A DNA stretch of 13,761 bases from Desulfuromonadaceae bacterium GWC2_58_13. Its GTDB lineage: Bacteria; Desulfobacterota; Desulfuromonadia; Desulfuromonadales; Trichloromonadaceae. The DNA is taken from assembly GCA_001825565.1 (NCBI GenBank), contig MHXM01000026.1, forward strand, positions 1 to 13,761. The letters are read 5' to 3'. The notes under the pieces are model-generated. The model did not search any database. It was not told the DNA's origin and worked only from the letters and a program-made list of their open reading frames with translations. A program made the position numbers and the translations under genes. Shown one piece after another: positions 6,338 through 13,194 of this stretch. The number at the start of each line of letters is the position of its first letter. Position 1 is the stretch's first letter.

Positions 6338-6625
6338 ATGACCAAGGAGAAAACGATCGATAAAGCGGTGGCCCTGCTCTATGACAAGGGACGGGGAGCC
6401 CCCCAGGTGGTGGCCAGCGGCAAAGGCGCCCTGGCTGAAAAAATTGTCGAAACGGCGCGCGAGGCCGGGGTGCACGTCATGGAAGATCCCGATCTTCTCG
6501 AACTCTTGGCGAAGGTGCCGGTTGGCGACGAGATTCCGGAACAGCTTTACCAGGCGGTTGCCGAGGTGTTGGCCTTTGTCTATCAGATCAACGGCCGGTA
6601 TAAGGAGCAGAACCGGTCCAGTTAG
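6338..6625 (+). CDS. Stand-alone FlhB C-terminal-like protein (export switch family)
   Basis: A 95-residue cytoplasmic protein. It matches the soluble C-terminal domain of FlhB/YscU export-switch proteins: KAVALLYDKG, then APQVVASGKGALAEKIVETA, EDPDLLELLAKV and GDEIPEQLYQAVAEVLAFVY. The membrane half and the self-cleaving NPTH motif of true FlhB are absent; GAPQ stands near where the post-cleavage strand begins. Small proteins of this kind (FlhB2 or YlqH type) occur beside flagellar genes, and some can stand in for the cleaved FlhB domain in substrate switching. The ATG at 6338 has GGAGA 8 bases upstream; an earlier in-frame ATG at 6278 lacks a ribosome site and overlaps the promoter candidate. 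It is divergent from the cyclase gene. Confidence 0.85.
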   Translation: MTKEKTIDKAVALLYDKGRGAPQVVASGKGALAEKIVETAREAGVHVMEDPDLLELLAKVPVGDEIPEQLYQAVAEVLAFVYQINGRYKEQNRSS

Positions 6626-6652
6626 CGGCAAACTTTCAGTGCGTGAACAGAA

Positions 6653-6683
6653 GGGGCCTGCTTGTTACAGTGGTCCCGTTTTT
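6653..6683 (+). terminator. Probable intrinsic terminator after the FlhB-like gene
   Basis: GGGGCC (6653-6658) pairs with GGTCCC (6672-6677) with one G-T pair, closing a 13-base loop, and is followed by GTTTTT. It lies 27 bases after the stop codon. The stem is short, so confidence is moderate. Confidence 0.45.
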
Positions 6684-6700
6684 GGCAGCCAAGTTTGGTT

Positions 6701-6729
6701 TTTCAGTTCGCGTTTGCTTTTTATATAAA
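6701..6729 (+). promoter_or_regulatory. Weak sigma-70-like promoter before the sensor kinase
   Basis: TTTCAG (6701-6706), 17 bases, TATAAA (6724-6729), in an AT-rich patch about 60 bases before the GTG start. The -10 is good and the -35 poor (TTTCAG against TTGACA). No sigma-28 or sigma-54 motif was found in this gap. Confidence 0.3.
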
Positions 6730-6789
6730 CATCGAGCAAAATTAAATTCTGTTTATTGATCGCATGTTTGCTCGTCGCCGGAGTCTATT

Positions 6790-9033
6790 GTGAAGATTGG
6801 TTTGAAAATCACCATTTTGGCGATTCTCCCCATCCTGTTGACGGCGATTATCGCATTTGGCGTGGCCTTGTACCAGAAAGGGGTGCTTGAAACCTTTTTC
6901 AGTCACGAGATAGATTCCCAGGCCCGCATCGAGGCGAGCAAGGTTGCCCAGGCGGTTTTCCTGATGTGTCGATCGGCACAGGAGTCGGTGCAGAAAACCG
7001 TCGATTCCAACCTGCGGGTTGCGGAAGACGTGCTGACCCGTTCTGGCACGGTCGGCTTCGGCCAGGAATCGGTGCGCTGGCAGGCGATCAACCAGTTCAC
7101 TGGCGAGACGGCCGAAATTTTTCTACCGCCCCTCCTGGTGGGAGGGCAGTGGCTCGGACAGAACTCCGACCCAGAGGTTTTTTCCCCGATTGTCGATGAA
7201 ATTCGCAATCTGGTCGGCGGCACGGTGACGATATTTCAGCGAGTCAACGAGGTTGGCGACATGCTGCGGGTGGCGACCAATGTCGAGCAGTCCGATGGCC
7301 TTCGCGCCATCGGTACCTACATCCCCTGTTGCAATCCCGACGGCGAAGCCAATCCCGTCATTTCCGCGCTGCTGCGGGGAGAAACCTTTCGCGGCCGCGC
7401 CTACGTGGTCAACGACTGGTACGTGACCGCCTACAGCCCGATCCTGGATCCCGTCGACCAGCGGGTAATTGGCGCCCTGTATGTCGGGATCCGGCAGGAA
7501 AACCTCGAAAGCCTGCGCATGGGAATCATGGACATGGTGGTCGGAAAAACCGGCTATGTCTACGTGCTTGGAGGCAAGGGAGATCAGCGGGGCCGCTACA
7601 TCATTTCCCACAACGGCGAGCGGGATGGTGAAAATCTTTGGGACTCCGAAGATTCCGACGGCCGTCCCTTCATCCAGGCCATCATCGGCAAGGCATTGTC
7701 GCTTCCCCTGGGGCAGCGCGACGGCAATCTCCCCGTGGCGTTCGAGCGTTATCCCTGGAAAAACCCGGGCGAAACCGAAGCGCGTTACAAGGCCGTGGCA
7801 ATTACCTATTTTGCTCCCTGGGATTGGGTCATCGGCGCCGGTTATTACGAGAACGACTTGCGGGAAAGTCAACAACGCATGGTTTTCGCGCTGCGAAACA
7901 TGGGAACCTGGCTTGGCATGACCGCTTTGGTGATGGTGCTGCTCTCGGTACCTTCTGGCTACCTGGTAGCCAACGGGATACGCTACCGCGTGGACAGTGT
8001 TCTTAAGTCGGTCACCGATGTACTGATTGTCGTCGACATTCGCAACCGGGTAATGCTGATGAGCCAGGCCGCCGAAACGTTGTTGAAAGTGCCGATGGCA
8101 AAAGCCAGTTTCCGCCATCTTCATCAGGTGTTTCAAGATCCGGTTCTACGCCAGAAGGTCACGCAGGCCTTGTCGCAGAAACAGGCCGGGGTACGGTTCG
8201 ATTACGAAGTCGTCGGGCCCAGGCTCGAAGCGTCACGGATCCTTGAAGGGCGCACGTCGTTGGTTCTCAGCCAGGCCGGAAACCTGGTCGGGATGATTAT
8301 TCTCATGCATGATGTGACCAGCGAGAGGCGGATCGACCGGATGAAAAGTGAATTCATCTCCACTGCCGCCCATGAACTGCAGACCCCTCTGGCCACTATC
8401 ATCGGATACTCGGAATTGCTTCTGACCCAATCCCAACGATTGGAAAAAGGCGAAAAGGATTCCCTGGCCTACATCAATCGCAAAGCCTGGGCCTTGTCGA
8501 AAATCGTCGATGAATTGCTCGATGTCAGCCGGATCGAGTCGGGCCACGCGCTGCCGCTGGAAAAAGAGAGCTGCGACATCAACGATATGTTGCAGCAGGC
8601 CGTGGCGGTGGCCGGTAATCTGAATACTCGGCATTCTTTTGTGCTGGAAGTGGCTAAAACGCCCGTTATGCTGACCGTCGACCGTGGGAAAATCGAGCAA
8701 GTGATAGAAAATATTCTCAGCAATGCGGTCAAATATTCACCCCAGGGTGGCGAAATCCGCGTAACGGGTGTCCTGACTCCGGAAAGCTATGAGATCTGTG
8801 TCGAAGACCATGGCATCGGCATGACTGCCGAGCAGGTGGAAAAGATTTTCGACAAGTTTTACCGGGTTGATTCATCCAATACGGCTGTCGAAGGAACCGG
8901 TCTGGGAATGAGCATCGTCCGCCACATTGTCGATGCTCACGGTGGTCGGGTCTGGGTCGAAAGCGAGCCGGACCAGGGAACCCGAGTCTATGTGAGTTTT
9001 CCGATGCCTATTGAAAAAATACAAGGGGATTAG
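6790..9033 (+). CDS. Membrane sensor histidine kinase: Cache-PAS-HisKA-HATPase (orphan)
   Basis: A 747-residue inner-membrane kinase. TM1 spans ~7-28. A large periplasmic region (~30-365) resembles the Cache_3-Cache_2 fusion family (GTYIP..NPDG, RGRAYVVNDWYVTAYSPI, VVGKTGYVYVLGG). TM2 is ~371-393. A small PAS-like domain (~398-510) follows, with no obvious HAMP. The kinase core is complete: H-box AHELQTPL with phospho-acceptor His528, N-box ENILSNAVKYSP (N645), G1 DHGIG (673-677), F-box FDKFYRV and G2 GTGLGMS (702-708). It probably senses a small extracellular molecule and phosphorylates a response regulator encoded elsewhere. The start is GTG with GGAG at 6780-6783. Cys180-Cys181 replace less reactive residues in the Cache motif IPxxNPDG. 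Confidence 0.92.
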   Translation: MKIGLKITILAILPILLTAIIAFGVALYQKGVLETFFSHEIDSQARIEASKVAQAVFLMCRSAQESVQKTVDSNLRVAEDVLTRSGTVGFGQESVRWQAINQFTGETAEIFLPPLLVGGQWLGQNSDPEVFSPIVDEIRNLVGGTVTIFQRVNEVGDMLRVATNVEQSDGLRAIGTYIPCCNPDGEANPVISALLRGETFRGRAYVVNDWYVTAYSPILDPVDQRVIGALYVGIRQENLESLRMGIMDMVVGKTGYVYVLGGKGDQRGRYIISHNGERDGENLWDSEDSDGRPFIQAIIGKALSLPLGQRDGNLPVAFERYPWKNPGETEARYKAVAITYFAPWDWVIGAGYYENDLRESQQRMVFALRNMGTWLGMTALVMVLLSVPSGYLVANGIRYRVDSVLKSVTDVLIVVDIRNRVMLMSQAAETLLKVPMAKASFRHLHQVFQDPVLRQKVTQALSQKQAGVRFDYEVVGPRLEASRILEGRTSLVLSQAGNLVGMIILMHDVTSERRIDRMKSEFISTAAHELQTPLATIIGYSELLLTQSQRLEKGEKDSLAYINRKAWALSKIVDELLDVSRIESGHALPLEKESCDINDMLQQAVAVAGNLNTRHSFVLEVAKTPVMLTVDRGKIEQVIENILSNAVKYSPQGGEIRVTGVLTPESYEICVEDHGIGMTAEQVEKIFDKFYRVDSSNTAVEGTGLGMSIVRHIVDAHGGRVWVESEPDQGTRVYVSFPMPIEKIQGD

Positions 9034-9142
9034 AAAAAAAACTTGCTTTCCAGCAGGCACCCGTGGGATAGTTCTAAAGTAATAGAAAAGTTTGTGCAGA
9101 AACAGTCTCCAAACGGATTGATAGTCAGTCAGTTTAAGAGCA

Positions 9143-9174
9143 ACCGCACAGACCCATGTCTGGGCGGTTTTTTT
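9143..9174 (+). terminator. Terminator-like hairpin ahead of the cold-shock gene
   Basis: ACCGC and CAGAC (9143-9153) pair with GTCTG and GCGGT (9158-9168) around a CCAT loop, with one A-G mismatch, followed by a run of seven T. It may end the kinase transcript. It lies 66 bases before the cold-shock ATG and I find no good promoter between the two, so it could instead be an attenuator within the cold-shock leader. Confidence 0.75.
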
Positions 9175-9239
9175 ATCGGTAGGGGTTTCGGCACAGCGCA
9201 CAACGCTTCGTAAGAGCGGACAAAAGGAGCAGAAGAGCA

Positions 9240-9440
9240 ATGGCAGAAGGTACTGTAAAGTGGTTTAATGACGCAAAGGGTTTTGGATTCATCGAGCAGG
9301 ACAACGGTCCCGATGTATTCGTACACTTTTCTTCAATTCAGAGCGAAGGCTTCAAGTCTCTGCAAGAAGGCGACCGCGTTCGCTTCGAGGTGACCCAGGG
9401 CCAGAAAGGGCCCCAGGCCGCCAACGTCACCAGAGCCTAA
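9240..9440 (+). CDS. Cold-shock domain protein (CspA family)
   Basis: A 66-residue single cold-shock domain: a five-strand OB-fold that binds single-stranded RNA and DNA and melts mRNA structure. RNP1 (KGFGFIEQ, ~13-20) and RNP2 (DVFVHFS, ~25-31) are both intact, with the aromatic W8 and the end GPQAANVTRA typical of the family. AAGGAG (9224-9229) lies 10 bases before the ATG. The upstream 206-base gap, with a U-tailed hairpin, may be a structured leader as is known for csp genes. Whether it is cold-induced or constitutive cannot be told from sequence. A strong terminator follows. Confidence 0.97.
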   Translation: MAEGTVKWFNDAKGFGFIEQDNGPDVFVHFSSIQSEGFKSLQEGDRVRFEVTQGQKGPQAANVTRA

Positions 9441-9462
9441 ACGTTTCTGGACATAGTTGAGC

Positions 9463-9497
9463 AAAAAGCTCCCCGGTTTTCGGGGAGCTTTTTTTTT
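9463..9497. terminator. Bidirectional terminator between csp and the cyd operon
   Basis: A 13-bp perfect stem (AAAAAGCTCCCCG / CGGGGAGCTTTTT, loop GTTTT) is followed by a long T-run on the + strand. On the - strand the AAAAA arm gives T5, so it can also end the convergent cyd transcript. Confidence 0.93.
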
Positions 9498-9502
9498 CAA
9501 TT

Positions 9503-9524
9503 GCAAGCTCTTTTCAGAGCTTGC
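9503..9524 (-). repeat. 8-bp hairpin with the cydX-like stop codon in its loop
   Basis: GCAAGCTC (9503-9510) and GAGCTTGC (9517-9524) are exact reverse complements around a 6-base loop that contains the TGA stop of the small minus-strand gene. It stands just before the terminator at 9463-9497, making a double hairpin at the 3' end of the cyd mRNA. Confidence 0.6.
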
Positions 9525-9606
9525 CCGAAAGTTTCAGTATTACTTCGGCGCCGATATAGGAAACGGCGATTACGGCGAACCAGCCGACCACCAGAATGAC
9601 AGTCAT
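9514..9606 (-). CDS. Small membrane protein after cydB, candidate CydX-type subunit
   Basis: A 30-residue gene reading ATG to TGA on the minus strand. It starts MTVILVVGWFAVIAVSYI and ends GAEVILKLSGKL: one hydrophobic segment (~3-18) with a Trp and a short polar tail with two Lys. AAAGGAGAG stands 5-6 bases before the ATG, a strong ribosome site, and the gene begins 12 bases after the cydB stop. In many bacteria a 30-40 residue single-pass subunit (CydX, CbdX or CydS) encoded after cydB is needed for stable cytochrome bd. Position, size and ribosome site fit that role. I cannot align it with E. coli CydX by eye beyond a Trp in the segment, so no symbol is given. Confidence 0.8.
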   Translation of the reverse strand: MTVILVVGWFAVIAVSYIGAEVILKLSGKL

Positions 9607-9618
9607 GTCTCTCTCCTT

Positions 9619-10755
9619 TTAGTAAATTTCGTTGTGCCCTTCTTGTTTCACATCCTCAAGCGACATCTTGCCGGCATCCATCGAGCGCCAGACATGACTG
9701 ATATATGCCAGCACAAAGGGAACCGCGAGGGCGATGTAGGTCATGACCGTCAGGGTGTAGTGGGTGCTTGAAGCGTTGTGGATGGTCAGGCTGCTCTGCA
9801 GGTCGACTTTCGACGGATAGAAGGCGGTGTCGTTGAATCCGGCCAGAAACAGCAGAGCCAGCACCACCAGGACGGTTCCCGGCCCGGACAGCCAGATTCC
9901 CCGGGTGCTCCCCTTGAAGCGGGCGAGAAACACCCCGCCGACGACCAGCACCAGGCCGGCCAGGAGCAGAATCAGGTTCAACGGCAGGGCCAAAAGGTTG
10001 CCCAGGTATTTGCCTGGTTCCATGAACACGGCGCCGGTGGCGGGGTCGACGGCGTAACCGTCCATGGTCACCAGGCTTCCAAGAACAATCAGCAGGAAAG
10101 GGAGGGCGCAGAGCAGATTGTTAAAGGCAGCCCGCTGCGAGCGGGAGACCAGATCAACGTGATTCAGGTTGTTGGCCAGATACAGGGCGCCGAGCACCCG
10201 GGCATGGAAAACCAAAAACAGGCCGAGAGAAATGTTGAAAAGATTGAAGGCGGCCTCCAACCCCCTCAGAGGGTGCTGCCATTTGACAAAGTTGTAGTCG
10301 TTGAGCAGAAAATTGGAGCCGGTGAAAAAGGTGCCGACGGCTGCACCGATCAGCAGCAGGCCGACGCTGCCGTTGATGAACAGAAAAATTTCGTAGGTAC
10401 GGGCACCGAGGAAATTATTCGGTTTCTTGCGGTACTCGTAGCTGACCGCCTGGATGATAAAGGTGAACAGGATCAGAACCCAAACCCAATAGGCGCCGCC
10501 AAAACTGGTGGCGTAAAAGAGCGGGAAGGCGGCAAACAGGGCGCCGCCGAACAGCACCAGGGTGGTGAAGGTCAGTTCCCACTTGCGGCCGAGGGAGTTG
10601 ATGACCAGGGATTTTTCGTCTTCCGACGAGGTGAGCGTAAAAAGCAGGGTCTGTCCTCCCTGGACGAAGGTCATGAAGATAAAGAGGGCGCCGACCAGGG
10701 ACGCGATGATCCACCAGATTTGCTGTAATTGGGTAAGTTCGAGGCTGCCGATCAT
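9619..10755 (-). CDS. cydB: Cytochrome bd quinol oxidase subunit II
   Basis: A 378-residue inner-membrane protein with about eight or nine hydrophobic segments. It is the structural partner of CydA in the bd-type oxidase, which oxidises quinol and reduces O2 to water. It starts MIGSLELTQLQQIWWIIASL, the usual CydB opening with a double Trp, but the E. coli TDGFDMG segment is replaced by VQGGQTL. It therefore belongs to a divergent CydB group, which goes with the DUF4492 gene upstream. The C-terminal part has NDTAFYPS and a final TM segment. The ATG is one base after the cydA stop, with GGAGGAG inside the cydA end, implying coupled translation. Confidence 0.93.
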   Translation of the reverse strand: MIGSLELTQLQQIWWIIASLVGALFIFMTFVQGGQTLLFTLTSSEDEKSLVINSLGRKWELTFTTLVLFGGALFAAFPLFYATSFGGAYWVWVLILFTFIIQAVSYEYRKKPNNFLGARTYEIFLFINGSVGLLLIGAAVGTFFTGSNFLLNDYNFVKWQHPLRGLEAAFNLFNISLGLFLVFHARVLGALYLANNLNHVDLVSRSQRAAFNNLLCALPFLLIVLGSLVTMDGYAVDPATGAVFMEPGKYLGNLLALPLNLILLLAGLVLVVGGVFLARFKGSTRGIWLSGPGTVLVVLALLFLAGFNDTAFYPSKVDLQSSLTIHNASSTHYTLTVMTYIALAVPFVLAYISHVWRSMDAGKMSLEDVKQEGHNEIY

Positions 10756-10756
10756 G

Positions 10757-12292
10757 TTATTTCTCCTCCGGCCCGATGGCGATCTGTTTCAGCATGATGC
10801 GAATTTCGGCGACAAGCAGGACGGTGAACAGGAACAGGAACATAAAGAAAGTTCCCGCCACCGTGGCCGAGGTCAGGTTGGAGCGGGCGACGCCGACCGG
10901 CAACAGTCCCTGGATGGCCCAGGGCTGACGGCCGACTTCGGCCACGATCCAGCCCGCTTCCGAGGCGATATAGCCGAGAAAGATCGAAATGACCCCAATG
11001 CCGAGCAGCCAGCGTTTGTTTTCGAGGGTATCGCGCAGGGTAAAGACGAGCATGAGGATGAAGAGGATGGGAAAAAAGGTTCCCAGGCCGACCATCAGCC
11101 GGAAACTGTAGAACGAAAGAGCCACGGGAGGGACGGCCTCTTCGGGGGTTTGCAGGTAACCGTAGCCCAGGTTGCCTTCATGTCTTTTGAATTCGGCCAA
11201 AGCGGTTTCCGCTACCAGGGCATTGCCTTGCTTGCGGGCGCCTTTGTAAAGGGCCAACTGCTCGACGGCGATGCGTCCCGAGGCGAGTTTTTCGGTGACT
11301 CCGATCACCCCTTGCTCGGCGTTGCCGTAAACCAGATCGTTGATGCCTGGAACGAAGCCGTCAAAGGTGCGGGTGGCCAGAAACGACAGGGCGCCGGGAA
11401 GTTTGATGGCGAACAGGTACGGATCGCCGGTGTCGCCTGGTTTCTGGTCGGTATTCAGAATGCCGACGGCACAGAGGGCGCAGTTGGTGTCGCCCTGATA
11501 AAGCCCCTCGATCGCGGCCAGCTTCATGGGCTGTTTCTGGGCCACGGTGTAAGCTGCTTCGTCACCGGTGAAGGCGACAAAAATCGAAGCCATGAGGCCG
11601 AACACCGAGGCGACGACGATACTTTTCTTGGCCATTTCCTGGTGCCGCTTCCGCAGCAGGAACCAGGAGGAAACCGCTACCACGAAAAGGGAGGCGAGCT
11701 GGAAACCGGAGCTGGTGGCGTGGGTGAATTTGCTGATGGCGACGGGCGACAGCAGTACCTCGAAAAATGATTGCATCTCGAAGCGGGCGCTGTCGGGATT
11801 GAACGCCATGCCGACGGGGAACTGCATCCAGCCGTTGGCCACCAGAATCCACAGGGCCGAAAGGTTGGAGCCGATGGCCACCATCCAGGTCGAAACCAGG
11901 TGGAAGCGTTTAGAAACCCGGTTCCAGCCGAAGAACATGACGGCGAAGAAGGTCGCTTCGATAAAGAACGCGAAAATTCCCTCGGCCGCCAGCGGGGCGC
12001 CGAAGATGTCGCCGACCATCCACGAGTAGTTGGACCAGTTGGTGCCGAACTCGAATTCAAGGATGATGCCGGTGGCGACGCCAATGGCGAAGTTGACGCC
12101 GAAAAGTGCCATCCAGAACTTGGTGATGCGTTTCCATTCTTCATTGCCGGTACGGACATACAAGGTTTCGAAAAAGGCCAGTAGAAACGAGAGCCCCAGG
12201 GTCAGCGGGACAAAAATCCAGTGGTACATGGCCGTCAAGGCAAACTGAGCTCGGGCCCAGTTTACCATTGAAAGATCAAACGATTCGATCAC
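10757..12292 (-). CDS. cydA: Cytochrome bd quinol oxidase subunit I
   Basis: A 511-residue membrane protein carrying the haems of cytochrome bd. The haem and proton-path residues are present: His24 (in ALTAMYHWIFVPLTLG; E. coli His19), Glu104 and Glu112 (APLAAEGIFAFFIEATF), His191 (KFTHATSSGF) and Met400 (YSFRLMVG). The quinol Q-loop starts after ~250 with the conserved Lys257/Glu262 pair (MKLAAIE), and its length to ~390 is near the long E. coli type. C-terminal GWIVAEVGRQPW is intact. Cys271-x2-Cys274 in the Q-loop is unusual. The start is GTG with GAGGAGGT 4-5 bases upstream, 16 bases after the DUF4492 gene. The enzyme gives high-affinity O2 use and protection from O2 and NO. Confidence 0.97.
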   Translation of the reverse strand: MIESFDLSMVNWARAQFALTAMYHWIFVPLTLGLSFLLAFFETLYVRTGNEEWKRITKFWMALFGVNFAIGVATGIILEFEFGTNWSNYSWMVGDIFGAPLAAEGIFAFFIEATFFAVMFFGWNRVSKRFHLVSTWMVAIGSNLSALWILVANGWMQFPVGMAFNPDSARFEMQSFFEVLLSPVAISKFTHATSSGFQLASLFVVAVSSWFLLRKRHQEMAKKSIVVASVFGLMASIFVAFTGDEAAYTVAQKQPMKLAAIEGLYQGDTNCALCAVGILNTDQKPGDTGDPYLFAIKLPGALSFLATRTFDGFVPGINDLVYGNAEQGVIGVTEKLASGRIAVEQLALYKGARKQGNALVAETALAEFKRHEGNLGYGYLQTPEEAVPPVALSFYSFRLMVGLGTFFPILFILMLVFTLRDTLENKRWLLGIGVISIFLGYIASEAGWIVAEVGRQPWAIQGLLPVGVARSNLTSATVAGTFFMFLFLFTVLLVAEIRIMLKQIAIGPEEK

Positions 12293-12308
12293 AGCTACCT
12301 CCTCAGGG

Positions 12309-12527
12309 TTAATTACCGTTCGGTTTCAGGGAAACGGTCAGATTGTCGAGAACATGTTCAGCGCGTTGTTGGTCAGTCGAAAAATTTTTGTTCAAGTAGT
12401 TGGGCAGGACAAAGTTGGCCAGCATCAGGAGCACGACCACCTTGATCAGGACGATTTTCCAGAGGGTGCGACCGAGCACCATCGAACGGAAGCCATCGAC
12501 ATAAAAATGGCAGATATTTTTAAACAT
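12309..12527 (-). CDS. DUF4492 family small membrane protein, cyd-linked
   Basis: A 72-residue protein: N-terminal FYVDGFRSMVLGRTLWKIVL, one TM segment (~23-45), and a polar C-terminal tail of ~27 residues. This matches the DUF4492 pattern (Tyr-x2-Gly-Phe ... Leu-Gly-x-Thr-Leu-Trp). The family is known as a small protein encoded directly before cydA in Bacteroidetes and some Proteobacteria; its function is unknown, perhaps assembly or an extra subunit of this type of bd oxidase. The ATG has GGAG 8 bases upstream, 18 bases separate it from the Rrf2 stop and 16 from cydA, so all are one transcript. Confidence 0.85.
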   Translation of the reverse strand: MFKNICHFYVDGFRSMVLGRTLWKIVLIKVVVLLMLANFVLPNYLNKNFSTDQQRAEHVLDNLTVSLKPNGN

Positions 12528-12545
12528 GGCCGTTTCTCCGGGATG

Positions 12546-12950
12546 TTAGGGATTGGTCAGTTCAGCCAGGGTAACGTTGTCAAGAATCTGCTTAACCTGC
12601 TCCTGCACCTTGCGCCAGACCGGATGCACATTACAGGTGCCGCTTCGTTCGCAGGTTCCCGCGCCGGTCAGGCAGCGGTTGGGGCAGATCGGGCCTTCAA
12701 CGGCCTCGACCACCTCGCGCAAGGTGATTTTTGCCGCCGGTCGGGCCAGGGAAAATCCTCCGCCGGCACCGCGGCTTGAGCGGACCATGCCGAGACGGGT
12801 GAAGCTCTGGAAGATCTTCGCCAGAAAACTCTGCGGAACGTCAACGGCGGCCGCGATCTCGCTGATCAGGATCAATTTGCCCGGCTCCTGTTCGGCCAGG
12901 TAAACCATGCCTCGAATGGCGTATTCTCCCTTGCGGGTCAGTCCCATCAT
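12546..12950 (-). CDS. Rrf2 family regulator with IscR-like Cys3-His cluster motif
   Basis: A 134-residue DNA-binding protein. The N-terminal winged helix-turn-helix has KGEYAIRGMVYLAE, VPQSFLAKIFQSFTRLGMV and wing SSRGAGGGFSLARP. The cluster region reads Cys89-x3-Cys93-x6-Cys100-x5-Cys106-x2-His109; the last four ligand-type residues echo the IscR pattern C-x5-C-x5-C-x2-H, and the end LDNVTLAEL recalls the IscR tail. It probably carries a [2Fe-2S] cluster and senses O2, NO or redox state. As first gene of the cyd operon it likely controls itself and cydAB. ATG 12950 was chosen (ATG 12947 and GTG 12959 are possible), since the predicted transcript starts ~12973 and the leader is short with only a weak GGGTG. 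Confidence 0.9.
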   Translation of the reverse strand: MMGLTRKGEYAIRGMVYLAEQEPGKLILISEIAAAVDVPQSFLAKIFQSFTRLGMVRSSRGAGGGFSLARPAAKITLREVVEAVEGPICPNRCLTGAGTCERSGTCNVHPVWRKVQEQVKQILDNVTLAELTNP

Positions 12951-12979
12951 AATTAGCACCCAAAAGATCGTTTTTATCT

Positions 12980-13008
12980 CTTTTACCGCTTGGGATGCTT
13001 ATTGTCAA
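12980..13008 (-). promoter_or_regulatory. Sigma-70 promoter of the rrf2-cyd operon
   Basis: On the minus strand a perfect TTGACA (13008-13003), a 17-base spacer and TAAAAG (12985-12980, 4 of 6). Transcription would start near 12973, about 20 bases before the Rrf2 ATG. It is the only clear promoter for the five-gene operon. Confidence 0.75.
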
Positions 13009-13009
13009 G

Positions 13010-13022
13010 GACCATTTTAGTC
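13010..13022 (-). promoter_or_regulatory. Candidate Rrf2/IscR-type operator next to the -35
   Basis: On the minus strand GACTAAAATGGTC, which fits the core of the E. coli IscR type-1 site (GACTRWWWYAGTC) at 12 of 13 bases. The outer bases of that consensus do not match. It ends one base before the TTGACA -35, where a bound regulator could touch polymerase. The match to the Cys3-His regulator encoded next door makes autoregulation likely but it is untested. Confidence 0.5.
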
Positions 13023-13194
13023 TTAATTCAACTTTTCGAGAAATTCCCCCTGATGTAGCGGATGTCGTCCGCCAGCCGATTTTGTCGCAGACTGTCTTTC
13101 CAAAAAAAGTAAGTTATTATAAAGACACGTGATTCCAAGCGAAAATAATTGTAGATCATAAGACGGGACATGCAACCGATGAAGGGAACCATGC

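Noticed and set aside
7123..8136. Long - strand open frame within the histidine kinase gene
   Set aside because: Antisense to the conserved Cache and PAS region; no motif, no ribosome site, and His/Gln-rich composition typical of a shadow frame.
10562..11770. Long + strand open frame opposite cydA and cydB, with a similar one at 9778-10728
   Set aside because: They are mirror frames of conserved cyd genes with skewed, Gln/Gly/Asp-rich composition typical of antisense reading of membrane-protein codons.
13059..13074. Small inverted repeat GCGGA/TCCGC in the cyd-DUF4126 gap
   Set aside because: A 5-bp stem with no T-run and no known motif; too short to call.
13056..13082. Sigma-28-like TAGC-N15-GCCGATTT before the DUF4126 gene
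   Set aside because: Two mismatches fall at key positions of both boxes, the start would be over 100 bases from the ATG, and the gene has no flagellar link.
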